Below are positions 27,154 to 38,800 of a DNA stretch of 64,000 nt, piece after piece. The notes beneath the pieces are model-generated. The model had not been told where the DNA came from and searched no databases. It saw only the letters and a list, made by a program, of their open reading frames with translations. A program made the translations under genes and the position numbers. Each line of letters starts with the position of its first letter. Position 1 is the stretch's first letter. The stretch is from Plecoglossus altivelis. Its lineage: Eukaryota; Chordata; Actinopteri; Osmeriformes; Plecoglossidae. The stretch covers positions 13,758,918-13,822,917 of the forward strand of contig BROE01000020.1 in the NCBI GenBank assembly GCA_036571765.1. The letters run 5' to 3'.

Positions 27154-30100
27154 CCAGGAGAGAAAGCTGTGCGCCCACCCATTCCTAGAAATCTACAGAC
27201 CTGATGTTATCCATTACATGAGTCCTCTGGCCCGCCAGGGTGACTTCTACGTCCCGGAGGTGCGTCCAGTGGAGCGGAGGCTGTCGTCTGGGAACGCGTC
27301 TGAAGATGACAGGAGCTCTGACATCACAGGTACCAGCACAGCTGCTGCAGAGATGGGAGAGCCTGACTCTGGCCTCTACTGCCTGGCAGCTGAGGTTTAC
27401 AGAGCTAGTTTGCGTTGTCCTGAACAAGGACCAGTCCGGTAGCGTGCCCGGGACCATTCACGGCCTGGGTTCACCTGTGGATTTAATAACGTACCTGTTT
27501 GCCCGCATCAGAATGTGCATGAGCTCAGGTAGATTGCCTAGGGAGGCTGCAGAGTGAGCGGAATAGTGATGTGACAGCTTTACACATATTGCTTTGGAGT
27601 GGTTGCCAGTGATTTGGACTAATAGGTCAACCCATCTTAGCTTTGTTTACGCCCCATTCAAGCCTTCATTCGTGTGGTTTTTTATGTTATTTCCACTCTT
27701 TGAAGTGTAATGAGATGTAAGTGGCACATTGGGGTTTTGTTGCTCCTTTCATTTGTTTAATTTGAGAAAAGCGCCTACTGAGTGTTCCTGTGAGTGACAG
27801 CCTGACAGGTGTTAATGAAAGGCCCAGGTCCAGAAGGCACTGGGGGTGTGTGGGAGGGTGTGGTGGCACTGTCCTGGGCGCCCGACTACCTCCACCCAGG
27901 ACCTGCTGCTCCCCCAGACCAGGGCGGACTGGAGGGCGTGGCAGCAGGGCGTGCCTCTAACCCCTAACCCAGGTCCCTTCTCCTGAGATATCCACCCAGC
28001 AGAGCGATGTCACGGCCAGCTGAGGTGGTGTTTTTGCGAGAGGAGGAAGAAGGTGTCGCAAACACCGTCTGTCACAGTGCGTGTTGTTTACAACATAGAG
28101 CCTAGTGGACCGTCATGTTCAGCTGGGACCTAATCTGGTATAACTTCACATTCAATATTTAGTTTCTATCCAATCCAAGGAACTTTGCTCTCATTTAACT
28201 GAAGTAAGTTACCAGTCCATAATGCTTCTATCATGTCTGCCATTCCTTCTCCCCCTGATAGTCTGAGTGACAGAGGTTCTTTCTCTTTGTGATGTCACTG
28301 ATAGTCTCAGTGACAGTTTCTGTCTCTTTGTGATGTCACCAATAGTCTGAGTGATAGAGATTCTGTCTCTCTTTGTGATGTCACTAATAGTCTGAGTGAC
28401 AAACATTCAGTATGCTTTTGTAATATCACAGATTGTCTTGACTGGCTGTCATATGTTGGTATAGATCAACCCGTGGATCAGAGTTTTGCTTCGATGTCAG
28501 AGCATCTAAAATCTTTCTGATGTCATAAATAAGTCAGACCTTTCATCTTCCATATGACTCTTTATAACGCAGAGACAATCTGTTTTGTGTCACCTTGCAA
28601 GTGTCCCTGGGAAACTAATCAAACTGACATGATGGCTTCTCTCTGCTCCCTCTCTATCCACTAAATCAGACCCCTCCACACGCGCACCAACACACACACA
28701 CACACGTGCATACCCATACACACACACTATCTCCCTCTCCCACACGCAGCTCTTAACCTGTCAGGTGAGCCATAACTCCAGCCTCAAGTCTCCCAGAACT
28801 CAGCCACCAGGCACGCAAACACCAGACATCCTGGGAATAGTCAGGCTGGAGGACAGCTGGAACAGCCTACGGTAGAGACAATCATCCTCTAGGAAGTCAT
28901 TGGTTTCCCCAAGATTTCCTCCCCTCCCATTACGTAACACGTGTTTGGTGCGTACAAGCGTGTGCGGGTGAGTTCGGGTGAGGGATGACGGGGTGGCGGC
29001 AGGTCATGGGAGAGGCTGTGCCAGTGCTGCTGTTTGGGGTGACTACCAAGTGGGAGGGAAGTCAAAGCTCGGAGGCGGTGGTTTGTCAGAGTCTGTCGTG
29101 GCCCGTGGCGCTGACACGCTGCACTGATGTGATGTGAAGGAACAGACGAACGTCAGAGCCGGAGAACACCAGGCAGTATGTCGCGTGTGGATCCTCTCAA
29201 TGTTTGACGACCTCCCACGCGGCACAACAAGAAGATTGTCCAGGCTGCTGGACTAGTAGGGCGGCGGGAGTCTTCTCATCGCTGCGCTCACTTCATATGG
29301 ATAGAGACCCTCACTCTCACGGTGTTGGACGGTGGGAATTGCATGTCTGATTCTCTGTGTGGGCAGTCAGTGCTGCGGCCAAGGAAGCCTCTAAATACTT
29401 ATGCATTTGATGCCCGTACAACTCCTTTCTCTAGCTCCCTATCTATCATTCTATCTCTCTCTCTCTCCTTCATGTGCTGTAGGGCCTGTTCTTCTTCCAT
29501 GTCTCTGATTGATTGATTCACACTCCAAACAAACACACACACTTGGACAGACATGCTGTCCATAAGACCGCACGTGGCTGCATTGCTGAATGACCCAAAG
29601 GTTCAGTGACACATCCAGTTGCTTCCCCGTGGCCAGTGTCCCAGGCGTAGTGCAGGGCGGATGTGATATCCAGGCCCGTGACGGGGCCATAATGTGACAG
29701 GCACCTGTCTCTCAGTCACACACGGTGGGGTGAGCTTGGCTGGATCAGTGGAGAATCAGAGGCTTCCTGGACCATCGCTACCATCTGGACCATCACTACC
29801 TCTCGACCCCCCCCCCCTCCTCCTCCTCTCTCTCCAGCTGTGAGGGGTACTGCAGTGTGTCTCCAGCTGTGAGGGGTACTGCAGTGTCTCCAGCTGTGAG
29901 GGGTACTGCAGTGTCTCCAGCTGTGAGGGGTACTGCAGTGTCTCCAGCTGTGAGGGGTACTGCAGTGTCTCCAGCTGTGAGGGGTACTGCAGTGTGTCTC
30001 CAGCTGTGAGGGGTACTGCAGTGTGGACTGCCTCATAGTGCTGTTGTTAAGCATGTAGTTGCTTTGTATACGTGTCCTTGGCCTTGTGTCTATAGGACCT

Positions 30101-32002
30101 TCACCCTTTTAAAACTCTTCAACTTCAAAGGCTCATAGCTGATGCCACAGCCAGAGCCAACAACTTAATATAGTAAAGGAACCAGGTTTGGCAGTAAAAA
30201 TGGATCAATATCGCTTCGGTGGCTGCTAAGACTGTTGCCTGAAGGCCATTCTAAACTGCCATCCTTTCAAATACTGTAGTATGTTTGAATTCACAAAATA
30301 AGGGTATCCATCCTAATGTGTAGCTTTTTTTCTTTGAAGACTGATTCAATTTTTGTGAGCTGCCTCAGGCTCAAACCAAAGGAGTAACGGTGTTTAAGGG
30401 AACTCTAATATGGCCAGGCACCGGTTCAGCGGGCCCATTTCTGTTGTTCGGCTTTAGATTTCTCCTTCTCTTATCAATCACATGCAAATGAGCGGAATGT
30501 AAATGAATCAGCGAAGCTCTTGGAGAGACGTTCATGTTGATGCCTTGAGGACATTTATGAAGATAAAAAGGTGTCGTGCCTGTGTTCCAGGCGTCTTGCG
30601 TCGTGTTGTTTGTGAGCAGCCACTTACACACTCATCTAGGAAGACAATCATTGTGTCTAGATTGGCACAATACAAATTGCCTCTCTCTTTCCCTTCCCCC
30701 CTCGCTCCTATCTAATAAGCTGAGACTGTATGGCAGAATCAAATTCAAAATGACTTATTTTTGGTCACATGTTACAACACCTCCGGTGCTGCTTTTGAGG
30801 TGGCATTTAAGAGACATAAATTGATCAGCGCTCCGCGAGAAGTGTGAATGACCTCTCACCTTTTGACACTCTCTTAAGTCTCTCGGATTTGCTCTAAGTT
30901 TGCAATCAGGTAGAGTTAGTATTCTATCAGGTTCTCCAGCTTTCACATCTTCAAGACGAGACGGCCTCATCACTGTCTGACTGCGTGTCTTTAAACTTAC
31001 GGCTTCAGACATCTCCATCTGGCGTCTGGTAGGGGTGCAGAGACGTCACAGACCAAGGCAGTTGTTTTCCATCGGAGTCTTGTGCTGAATTCAGAGCCAC
31101 ACAACCACGCCACCCAAATGTTTTCAAATGGAGGGTGTCAGAAGTATGAACTAATGAGCCAGCGAACCTGCGAAAACTCATCTTTTAAAGAAATGAAGTG
31201 AGAACTATGCAATGTTTGCCTGTTGATGTGCTGAACTCCAGTGAAAAGGCAGGAGGTTTTGAGATTCTGTGGTTCCCTCATTAACAGTGAGGACGGCGAG
31301 TTTTGCTGTTTCCTTAGGAGTTGCTCAGGATAAGTCAATAGGTACATTTACAACAGTGACAGTGCCACTGTAATTAACACTCATAACTGTCTTGTGACAA
31401 GTGGTGGATGTTGAATATGTGTTCCCTTCATCCAATGTTATAACATAAACATGCATGGAGGTATAATTACTATCAGTAATAAGATATCACTTATTGTTTC
31501 TCACCTTGAGTAGCCTCTCATACTTTTCCGATGCCTCAGATGTGCTTTGTTGAAAACTACTACTGTGAACTAAGAGTAGACAGAAATATCAAAAGCTGGA
31601 GACTGACACAGAGAGAAAAAAAGAATGAAATTCTTCCAGTCTCTAAGCATCTCAGCAGTCAGTGATGTCCTCCTGAAACGTCTGGGTCTCTCCTCAGGTG
31701 CAGATTCCAACAGTGAGGACAGCTCTGGGAGTGGTGTTCTGTTGTCAGACAGCAGAGAGTCCTCAGTGGCTCGCTCTAGAGAGTCCTCAGTGCCCCGTCA
31801 GGACTGGGGGTCCAGGAACCACCGCAGTGACCACCGCAGTGACCACCACAGTAACCGCAGCTCCACCACGTCCTCCTTTGAGGCGCTAGACTCCAACGAA
31901 GTGGATCTGGGCCTAGATCAGGAGCAGGACCGTAACACCAAAGACCGGGGGGAGACCCCCGCCGAGGAGAAGGGGGTGGTGGTGGCTGGGGGGGAGGAGT
32001 GA
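8600..32002 (+). CDS. tex264: TEX264, ER-phagy receptor, complete, 4 coding exons
   Basis: Single-pass ER membrane protein that tethers ER to Atg8-family proteins for selective autophagy; the human protein also works with VCP/p97 and SPRTN on topoisomerase-1 adducts. Coding exons 8600-8860, 15127-15348, 27158-27329, 31698-32002; phases agree and give 960 nt (319 aa; human 313). Residues 5-27 form the N-terminal membrane anchor. About 30-195 match the GyrI-like domain, with conserved strings such as SPPIKNITIAYKF, LFTESCS, VGSILSEG and PLARQGDFYVPE. The rest is a Ser/Asp/Glu-rich disordered tail with the LC3-interacting motif FEAL at 279-282, preceded by two serines. The start has A at -3 and an in-frame TAG at 8591-8593. 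Introns of about 6.3, 11.8 and 4.4 kb hold many repeats but no further exon I can support. Confidence 0.96.
12773..12915. repeat. (TG)25 microsatellite with degenerate extension
   Basis: Pure (TG)25 at 12773-12822, then interrupted TG/CG-TG repeat to about 12915, in tex264 intron 1. Confidence 0.95.
14983..15097. repeat. CT-rich repeat with 24-bp period upstream of tex264 exon 2
   Basis: A (CT)n block followed by copies of a 24-base unit carrying GCCGTATCTCTTTCTCTC; GCCGTAT occurs at 15030, 15054 and 15078, and a CCGTAT variant at 15011. It ends about 30 bases before the exon 2 acceptor (AG at 15125-15126) and supplies its polypyrimidine-rich surroundings. Confidence 0.9.
15901..15914. repeat. 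G14 homopolymer
   Basis: Run of about 14 G in a purine-rich stretch of tex264 intron 2. Confidence 0.8.
17988..18062. repeat. 14-bp minisatellite, about 5 copies
   Basis: Five near-perfect head-to-tail copies of GGACAGGTTCGGTT in tex264 intron 2, each carrying one CpG. Confidence 0.92.
18812..18833. repeat. G22 homopolymer
   Basis: Twenty-two consecutive G, flanked on the left by GGGGAGGGGAT and other G runs, in tex264 intron 2. The exact length is easily miscalled in sequencing. Confidence 0.85.
23808..24332. repeat. 15-bp minisatellite, about 34 copies
   Basis: Tandem copies of AGCCTGGACACAGTA with variation mainly at the last bases (GTA/GAA/GCA) and an occasional AGTCTGG. It lies in tex264 intron 2. 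The unit is a multiple of three without stops on the minus strand, so three overlapping repetitive ORFs appear there; they are artefacts. Confidence 0.97.
24839..24912. repeat. Interrupted (TG)n / (GCGA)n repeat
   Basis: TG-rich run broken by TTTG, ACATG and CACG, then GCGAGCGAG; tex264 intron 2. Confidence 0.85.
25290..25866. repeat. 38-bp minisatellite, 15 copies, no length variants
   Basis: GATCACTG recurs every 38 bases from 25323 to 25855: fifteen occurrences, fourteen exact periods. The unit runs CTGATCACTGTTACATCCTC then ACCCACCTCCTCTTACTG. Copies differ only by substitutions such as ACATCC/ACCTCC and CCCACC/CCCTCC. It lies in tex264 intron 2. Confidence 0.97.
27060..27157. repeat. 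(CT)n tract ending at tex264 exon 3 acceptor
   Basis: C/T-rich simple repeat (TCTCTCTCTC with TATC interruptions) running straight into the CTTCCAG acceptor of tex264 exon 3. Confidence 0.85.
28250..28405. repeat. ~45-bp repeat containing GTGATGTCAC, 3-4 copies
   Basis: Imperfect copies of a unit with ATAGTCTGAGTGACAGAG followed by TTCTGTCTCTTTGTGATGTC. Copies begin at about 28257, 28301, 28343 and 28387. Lies in tex264 intron 3. Confidence 0.8.
29831..30025. repeat. 27/29-bp minisatellite, 7 copies
   Basis: AGCTGTGAGGGGTACTGCAG recurs at 29836, 29865, 29892, 29919, 29946, 29973 and 30002. Spacing is 27 bases, or 29 where the linker is TGTGTCTCC rather than TGTCTCC. Lies in tex264 intron 3. 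Confidence 0.95.
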
Positions 32003-32251
32003 GGGGCCGGAAGCCTGGGGCCCAGGAGGAGGAGGAGCCAGAGAGAAGGCTGAGATGAGACCTGGATCTGGGCCATGTTATGATATGCATTATCAATGGT
32101 TATAATTGATAATATGAACAGCGGACTAGACACAGCTGAAAAGGGAAGAACCAGGTTATGTCCATATAAGTCATATCCAAATATTGAAACAGAAACAAGC
32201 CTACTTGAAAACAACCAGCAGAAACAAATCAGGTAACCTGAATTTTCTTGA

Positions 32252-32861
32252 AATAAAAACACTTCTGGATTGTTATTGATATTTTACTTGATGTTTTTTA
32301 GTGTTATACTGTTAACTGAATGGTAAAAGGGTAATAAATCCTGTCATTGTCCAAGTATATTGACCACCATTCTGCAGTATAATTGTGATTCATTTTTCTC
32401 TCTTATGTTGTGTGATTTGGCTGTTTACAATCAGTTGTTTAAATGTTATTTCTGCCACACATCTTCACTTCCTGCCAAAACCTCAACAGAATCTTTTAAA
32501 ACTATGTTTGTCAGATGTATTATTCTGTTGTAGATAGAAATATTTCAACTGGTTAGCTGTATGAATGTTGAACATCAGAGTTTTCCACAGATCTTTTGAG
32601 AGTCTTTGCTAGCCTGTTTGGAAGATTGTTTCAGTTGTCAAGATTAGCTGTATGTGGTCATATTGACTTGAATTTGAAAATATCCTAACCTTGAATGTTC
32701 AGAGTTATGTGGAGAACCAATGTCCTAGTATCGTATCTTTCTACTCGAATCTATAGACCTCTATGAATACTGACCTCCATTTGGACATATTCCTCTACAT
32801 TATATGCATTGTTATGTGAACCTAATTACATATGAATGTTTCCATGATTCATTTCATTAAA
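32252..32861 (+). terminator. Poly(A) signals of tex264
   Basis: AATAAA at 32252-32257 and 32333-32338, and ATTAAA at 32856-32861, lie 250-860 bases after the tex264 stop in an AT-rich stretch. Any may be used; which dominates cannot be told. Confidence 0.6.
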
Positions 32862-35800
32862 ATGTTGTTTTTGTACATTGTACACTCTTGGACTGTGTCT
32901 GGTTCTTTGTGGATAGTCTAAACGGGGGGGGGGGGGGGGGACACAAGGGGATCCCTCTGACTGTGTAGCCCATCTGATCAGTCCACAAGAACGATGACAG
33001 CAGCCACAGAGTAGTCATACTCATTCACTACATGATAGAACACCCAGCTCCTCTGAAAGGCTCCCGCTCTCTATCTCCATCCGTCCTCCTGTCATCGTAG
33101 GCATCCCCCCCTCCGTCCTCCTCAGATGTCCGTGTCGGCCTGCTGATGTTGAAGCTCCACCTGGGGCTCAGCAGGAGGCGTGTGTCCAGGCACATCCGCT
33201 CAGAGAAGCGGCTCCACCAGGCTAGCAGCAGGCAGAGACCCTGCCTGCATCCGGCCTCAGAGCCAAGGGGGCAGGCAGAGGGAGAGGTGGGGAGAGACAC
33301 ATCACAGGGGGTGTTGTGATAGTCTGGGATTTCAGAAAGGATCAGCAATGCGAGTTTTACGCAAATAGTTTGTGCATTCTGGGCTCTGGCATGGACTGTG
33401 TGTATGTACAGATACACGTGCCCCAACCCACTTATAGAAATATGAATAACACACAGACAGATGTCCATCCAAACGCTCTCTGCATCCTGCCTGGTTTAGG
33501 TGTAAATATCTCAAATGAACCAGAGCTACCAAACCATGGTAGACATAGCATGTTCATTTCCTTTTTTTGACAACAAATCAAATTGGAACATGAACCAATG
33601 GGATCCCAAACACAGCCATGGGTGAATTGTATTAGCTTTTGTGTGTCCTACATAAACAGCCCACATACAGTAAAGAGCAGATCATCAGCCGATCTGCCCA
33701 CCCACCAACACGCAGATAACATCTGAAGATCCTCAACCAAGACACCCAGCGCTTTCAACATTGTTTCTTCTATCATGAGCTTGCTTCTGCCTGACAGTGA
33801 GTTGTCTCTTCTCCAAGTCAAATCAAGGAGAGAAAGTACGTGGGTGTATTTGTTCCAAGTCAATTTTAGATTGCCACAACAGCCCACTCTGATAGAAACT
33901 CCTGTGTGTTTATCCAAGCAGACGGAAGCGTTTGTTTCTTCTCACCACTCGCACCCAGTTTGAGGGCTGTACGTATTGTCGCTGATGGTAGAGCGTTTAA
34001 AGCGAGGCGGAGAAGGGAACGGCGTGAGGGAGAGCGGTGTGATCACCAAGCCAGAAGACACCCTGAACCACAGAGGCTCTGCTAGCACCCCTATGTGGCT
34101 GAGGTCAGGTAGTACCATAGCCAGGATACGTTTTCACTGTGTGAGTCACTACTTAGACCCTGACACCTCTAGGTGTTGTTCTTTATTGAGCTCATAAATG
34201 TGCGTGTGTGTGTGTGTGTGAGTGGTGGTGGTGGGGGGGGTGCATTTTAAAAGACATTACATGCCGTTTGAAAAGTTTCCTGTGTTGAAAGACAGCTCAC
34301 AGTATGTCATTCTACATTGATGCATTGATGGTTAGATGATGCACAGGAATGTCTTCTTTGTTTTAGTGGGGAATTGTGCAATTGTCTAGGCCTTTTTGTT
34401 CATTATCATTACAAACAAATGCAATAGTTATGTTTGTCATTCATACTCCATTTCTCATGTGCATTTTGACATGTTTCATATAGAGAACTATCATACACAT
34501 TCGTGATTATCTTTTGCATCTTGTTCTCCTTTAAAATAGTGGTTGACTACCATGGCCCTTCTAGAGTTGAATCAGTTTAAGGATCTAAAACAGTGCCATT
34601 ACATCAAGATAGGGATCTACCTCCAAACAGTTCTGCTGTTCAAGTTAATGGATCCAAACCATCTATTGTCTAGGGTATAACTATGACGTGACTTACAAAA
34701 GCTTACACATTGATGAAATTGCACTTAAGTTGGTAAATGTAAACACAATAGATTACATGAAAGTATTAGCCATACGTTTTCTAAAACCTTTTTTTACATT
34801 AAGCGATTTCTATCGGACTATCGTAACCTACACAAAGTTTAGATTTGATGAAATTCGCGTGTTAGGGCACTTGTTCACGACTGCCGTCGCGACCAGGCTA
34901 GACTGCAGTTTGCCACACACTGGTCTGCAAGTTGTCTCACGCAAGAGCAGCTTCCTCACTCCACCTCCGCAGCGCAAGAGAAAACAATGGTAGGCTTGTT
35001 ACGGCGTGTTACAAGTTTATACTGTACCACTAACTTATTTTTCATCGAACTTAAAAATGTCGCGGCATGCATTAATGATCATAGACAGTAACGGTAGGCT
35101 ACATATGAAATCGCTCAGTTTAAAGTCGGAATCGATTAGCATATTGAACATAAACTCGATCACCAAAATGATATGATTACAATTTTGAAGCGCGAGTCAT
35201 ATTCGCACGCTAGTAGTAGCCAAGTTAATGCCAGAGGGAAGTGGGCAAAGGCAACATGGTGAAGAATCTCCGAGTTTTTCGGAGCTCATTTTCAGTACCA
35301 AGGACAGATCCACACCTGTTTCATGTACTGTAGGCTATGCATTCATCAACGCCAATGTTTAAAGTTAGGTACCGCCGGAAACCATTCCACAAGTTCTTTT
35401 GCACAGGATTTCAAACGTCTGCTTTCAACTTTTAGGGAAAGGACATCCACCGGGGTCGGATGTGTGAACATTTTCAATCTTGATACCATCAGAGGAAGAC
35501 TTTAGTCTACATAAATCTGGTAAGAATTACATTTATTTCACGTTCGCTGAAACATCAAGCTTTCTCCAAACCGCACCTCCTCGACCCGAAAATAAATGTA
35601 TAGAACCAGCTTTTGCTCTGCTCCAAAGCTTAGTTGTAGTGCTATCACAAATGATTGTTGATAGTTGGTAGGCTACAGCAGGCCTTCCAATGCATGAATC
35701 TATCGTGCATTTGTTTTTGTTTTTTTGTTTTAACATCACAGAGCAAATAAGGAAATTGTGGACAGAAACGATGCGCTAATGTCACGTTCCATTTACGTAT

Positions 35801-38800
35801 GGTCAACAAATCATGTAAGATGAATTTACCTTTGACATCTCCATGGGTTTTCTTATTTATTTCAATTGGGAACAAATGTAATTGTGGATAAATGGAGTAA
35901 ACAAACATATTTTATCAAACTATTTGTCTTGACCGATTTTCAATTAGCAGGATGCCTGCCTCCCATTCTACCTGCCACTGGTCAAGCTAATTGCGCTATA
36001 ATGTGCGTAATGTATTATTACTGACATTAACACATTTACATATGTTATTTCTGTTTCTGTCTAAAACGATCCTTTGGACGTGTATTATTAATGATAGTAA
36101 TTATTAATAGTAAACAGGCAACAAAGAAGGTGATGAGACGGAAAACGATGAATCGAGTGAGACGACAGACGATAGGGAGAGGAATGTCCGAATTTACTAG
36201 GGTTACATTATGACTGAGCAGCCTATTCAACTGACTGAAGTTGAAATGTTATATTTAGGAAGGATAGATTACGGAGATAAAGGTATTATAAGATAAGGAC
36301 TTATACTTCTACAGTGAGCTACACTGTTAAGAAAGATGCAATAAAACAATAGTAGGCAATGTAAGGATGGATAGATGGATGGACGGACGGACGGATAGAC
36401 GAAGGGCATGACAAAGGTTTTCAAAGTGAATGAATAGGTGTGTGACTTGTCAGTGTTTGGGGATTCTGGATAACAAAGGCACACTTGGAATTTATATGGA
36501 CGATAAATGACAATAGGGGGAGTCTGGGAGGTATTTAAACACCTGCGCTCATCCCCATTTGATCCGTAGTAGATACCCTTTGGTTTAGGTGATCTTCAGT
36601 TTAGGAAAACTTGTAATTCAATTGAATATGGAGAGAAAGCTTATTTGTAGACGTAAAAAGTATGCAAAACCACACGTTTTGCCGACAGGAAGCGCACTAA
36701 GAACTGTGCATTTCAATGTATATTTGTTTTGTCGATTAAAAGTCTTCTTGATAGAATCCCTACAAGTTGTTTCTTTGATTGTGGTTAATTTCTCATGTAA
36801 ATGTAGAATTATATGATATTTACTTTACTTCTTGTTATGTAAATACATTGAGTCCAACAAAAACACATAATGTAATGTGGCAAATTGGCTTAGACGATGA
36901 AGTCACACCATGAAATATGATTGCTTGAGGCAAGACTCCCAAATCTATGTTCGAGGTGAGTTCACTGCGTCCCTATGTGTGGCAGTCTAAACCCAGATTT
37001 GACAGTATGAAATTCATTCAGTTTACTATGAAGCGGAAATTCTTGATATTTTCAGTTTCACCGTTAGAATTTTGATGTACTGTACGTTCAAGAGTTCGCA
37101 AGGTTATGTTAGCCTGATCAACCGTTGAGTCTGGAAAATGTTCACACTTAGTTACGACTAGTGTCCACAGAAGAAGATGAATTATAATGGAGAGAGAGAA
37201 AGAAAGAACAAAAGAGGGAGTGAACGAGAAAGACAGAATGAGAGACAGAAGTTGTCTGTTTATTCTCAGGTGCTATCAGGTTTGTGACGCTCATGAGTCG
37301 CTTGTGGAATCGTTGCTTATTGTGAAGATGAGTATGTATGAACATCAACAGTAAAACATAACTGGAGGTCATTAGGGTGGCACTGTAAACAGGACAGATA
37401 TTTATCTTTGACAGACTGGCCCAGGACAAGGCCAGGGTGTCACTGTGTTATGTCCATACCTCCCACGCATCAGGGATCCTAGACGGCTGAAACATTGTTA
37501 CTTAATATCCATCTCATCATCCACTTGCAAAACGTTAAACAGCGCTTTTTTAAGTGGCTAAATAGTAAACATGTTATGTACAGATTCTGAAATCAGCAGC
37601 ACTTTGAGCACGAGTTTTAAAGTGTGTACCTTTTCTAAGTGCTTCTAAATCCAAGCAATGACTTTGAAAGGCAGGGATTTATTGGCCATATTTCAGCAGT
37701 GTTTGAGCAGCAGGGCTGTGAGCAGCTTGACGGTGGGCCTGAGGTCTAAGGTGGCTTCTGCCTCCACCATGTGTGGTGCCATGGTGCCCGTCTCCATTAG
37801 GAAAGGGCTCCAATTTGTCAACTGACTCGTGACATGCCAGCTCCCAGCCTGGTCATGGCGCTCTTGCGCACAGCAGGGGGGTGTCTGCCTGCTAGGAGCC
37901 TCCCTTTGACACATCTCCTGATTCCAAACCCTCTTGTTCTGTTTCACCCAGGTGCACTAGACATTACCCCTGATATGTGAACTGCTCTGGGGAAGGGGTG
38001 GTATTTATAAGCCTTTGTTGCCCAACAAGGGTATGATTTGGCTCATCTTTTCAACAGTTTCATGCTCATCTGACGCCCGTTTACTGTTGACTTCTGGACT
38101 TCTCGCTTCAGCCAACAAAAGACAAAGGAGTAGAGGAACATATTCTATCAAGTGACTACTAAGTGACCGCTGTACCCCGTGAATGCTTAAAGTGGGTACG
38201 CGGTGTAATAGATGAGCGTTCAAAGCCGAGTGACGTGAAGTCTTCTCATTTTCAACTTCTACTTTTCAAAGGGAATCTGAGTGCAGGGAGATAGAGGTTC
38301 TCTTGGCTGTAAAATACGAGCCTGACCGACTATACTGTCGCCAGCCAGATTTAATTAAGTGATCAACGCTTGAGAGAAGCTACCTTGGAACAGCCTTGAC
38401 AGTCAACATCAGGTAAAATGAGTCTCTCTCCGTTGGACTCCTCTTTTAATTCCCTGTTTTCAAAAGGAATCAAAAACCTCTCCACTGGTTATGCTGTCAT
38501 AGTGTTGTGTCAGGCTTTATATATCAACCTCTAAAAGGGTCCAGAATCTGCATACAATTCGTCCGAAAGGCACCTAGATACGTGTTGTGAGAGTTGGCTT
38601 GTTTGGCTAGGCCTTAAACCTCCCTGTGACCTTGTACACTCTCCCATCGGGCCATTCGTTTGTACCGTCAACCAGTGAGCGTGAAGAGTTCTGTCCGAGC
38701 ACATCTGCTATAGACCAGTGGAGAAATTGCATTTTTTAACGTCTATTAAACATTTGGACTTACCTGCCTACTCTGGTTTCCAGTTTGCCCCCTCAGAGGA

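Noticed and set aside
31776..32262. Two minus-strand ORFs of 106 and 114 codons
   Set aside because: Antisense to tex264 exon 4 and its 3' UTR; no recognisable motif.
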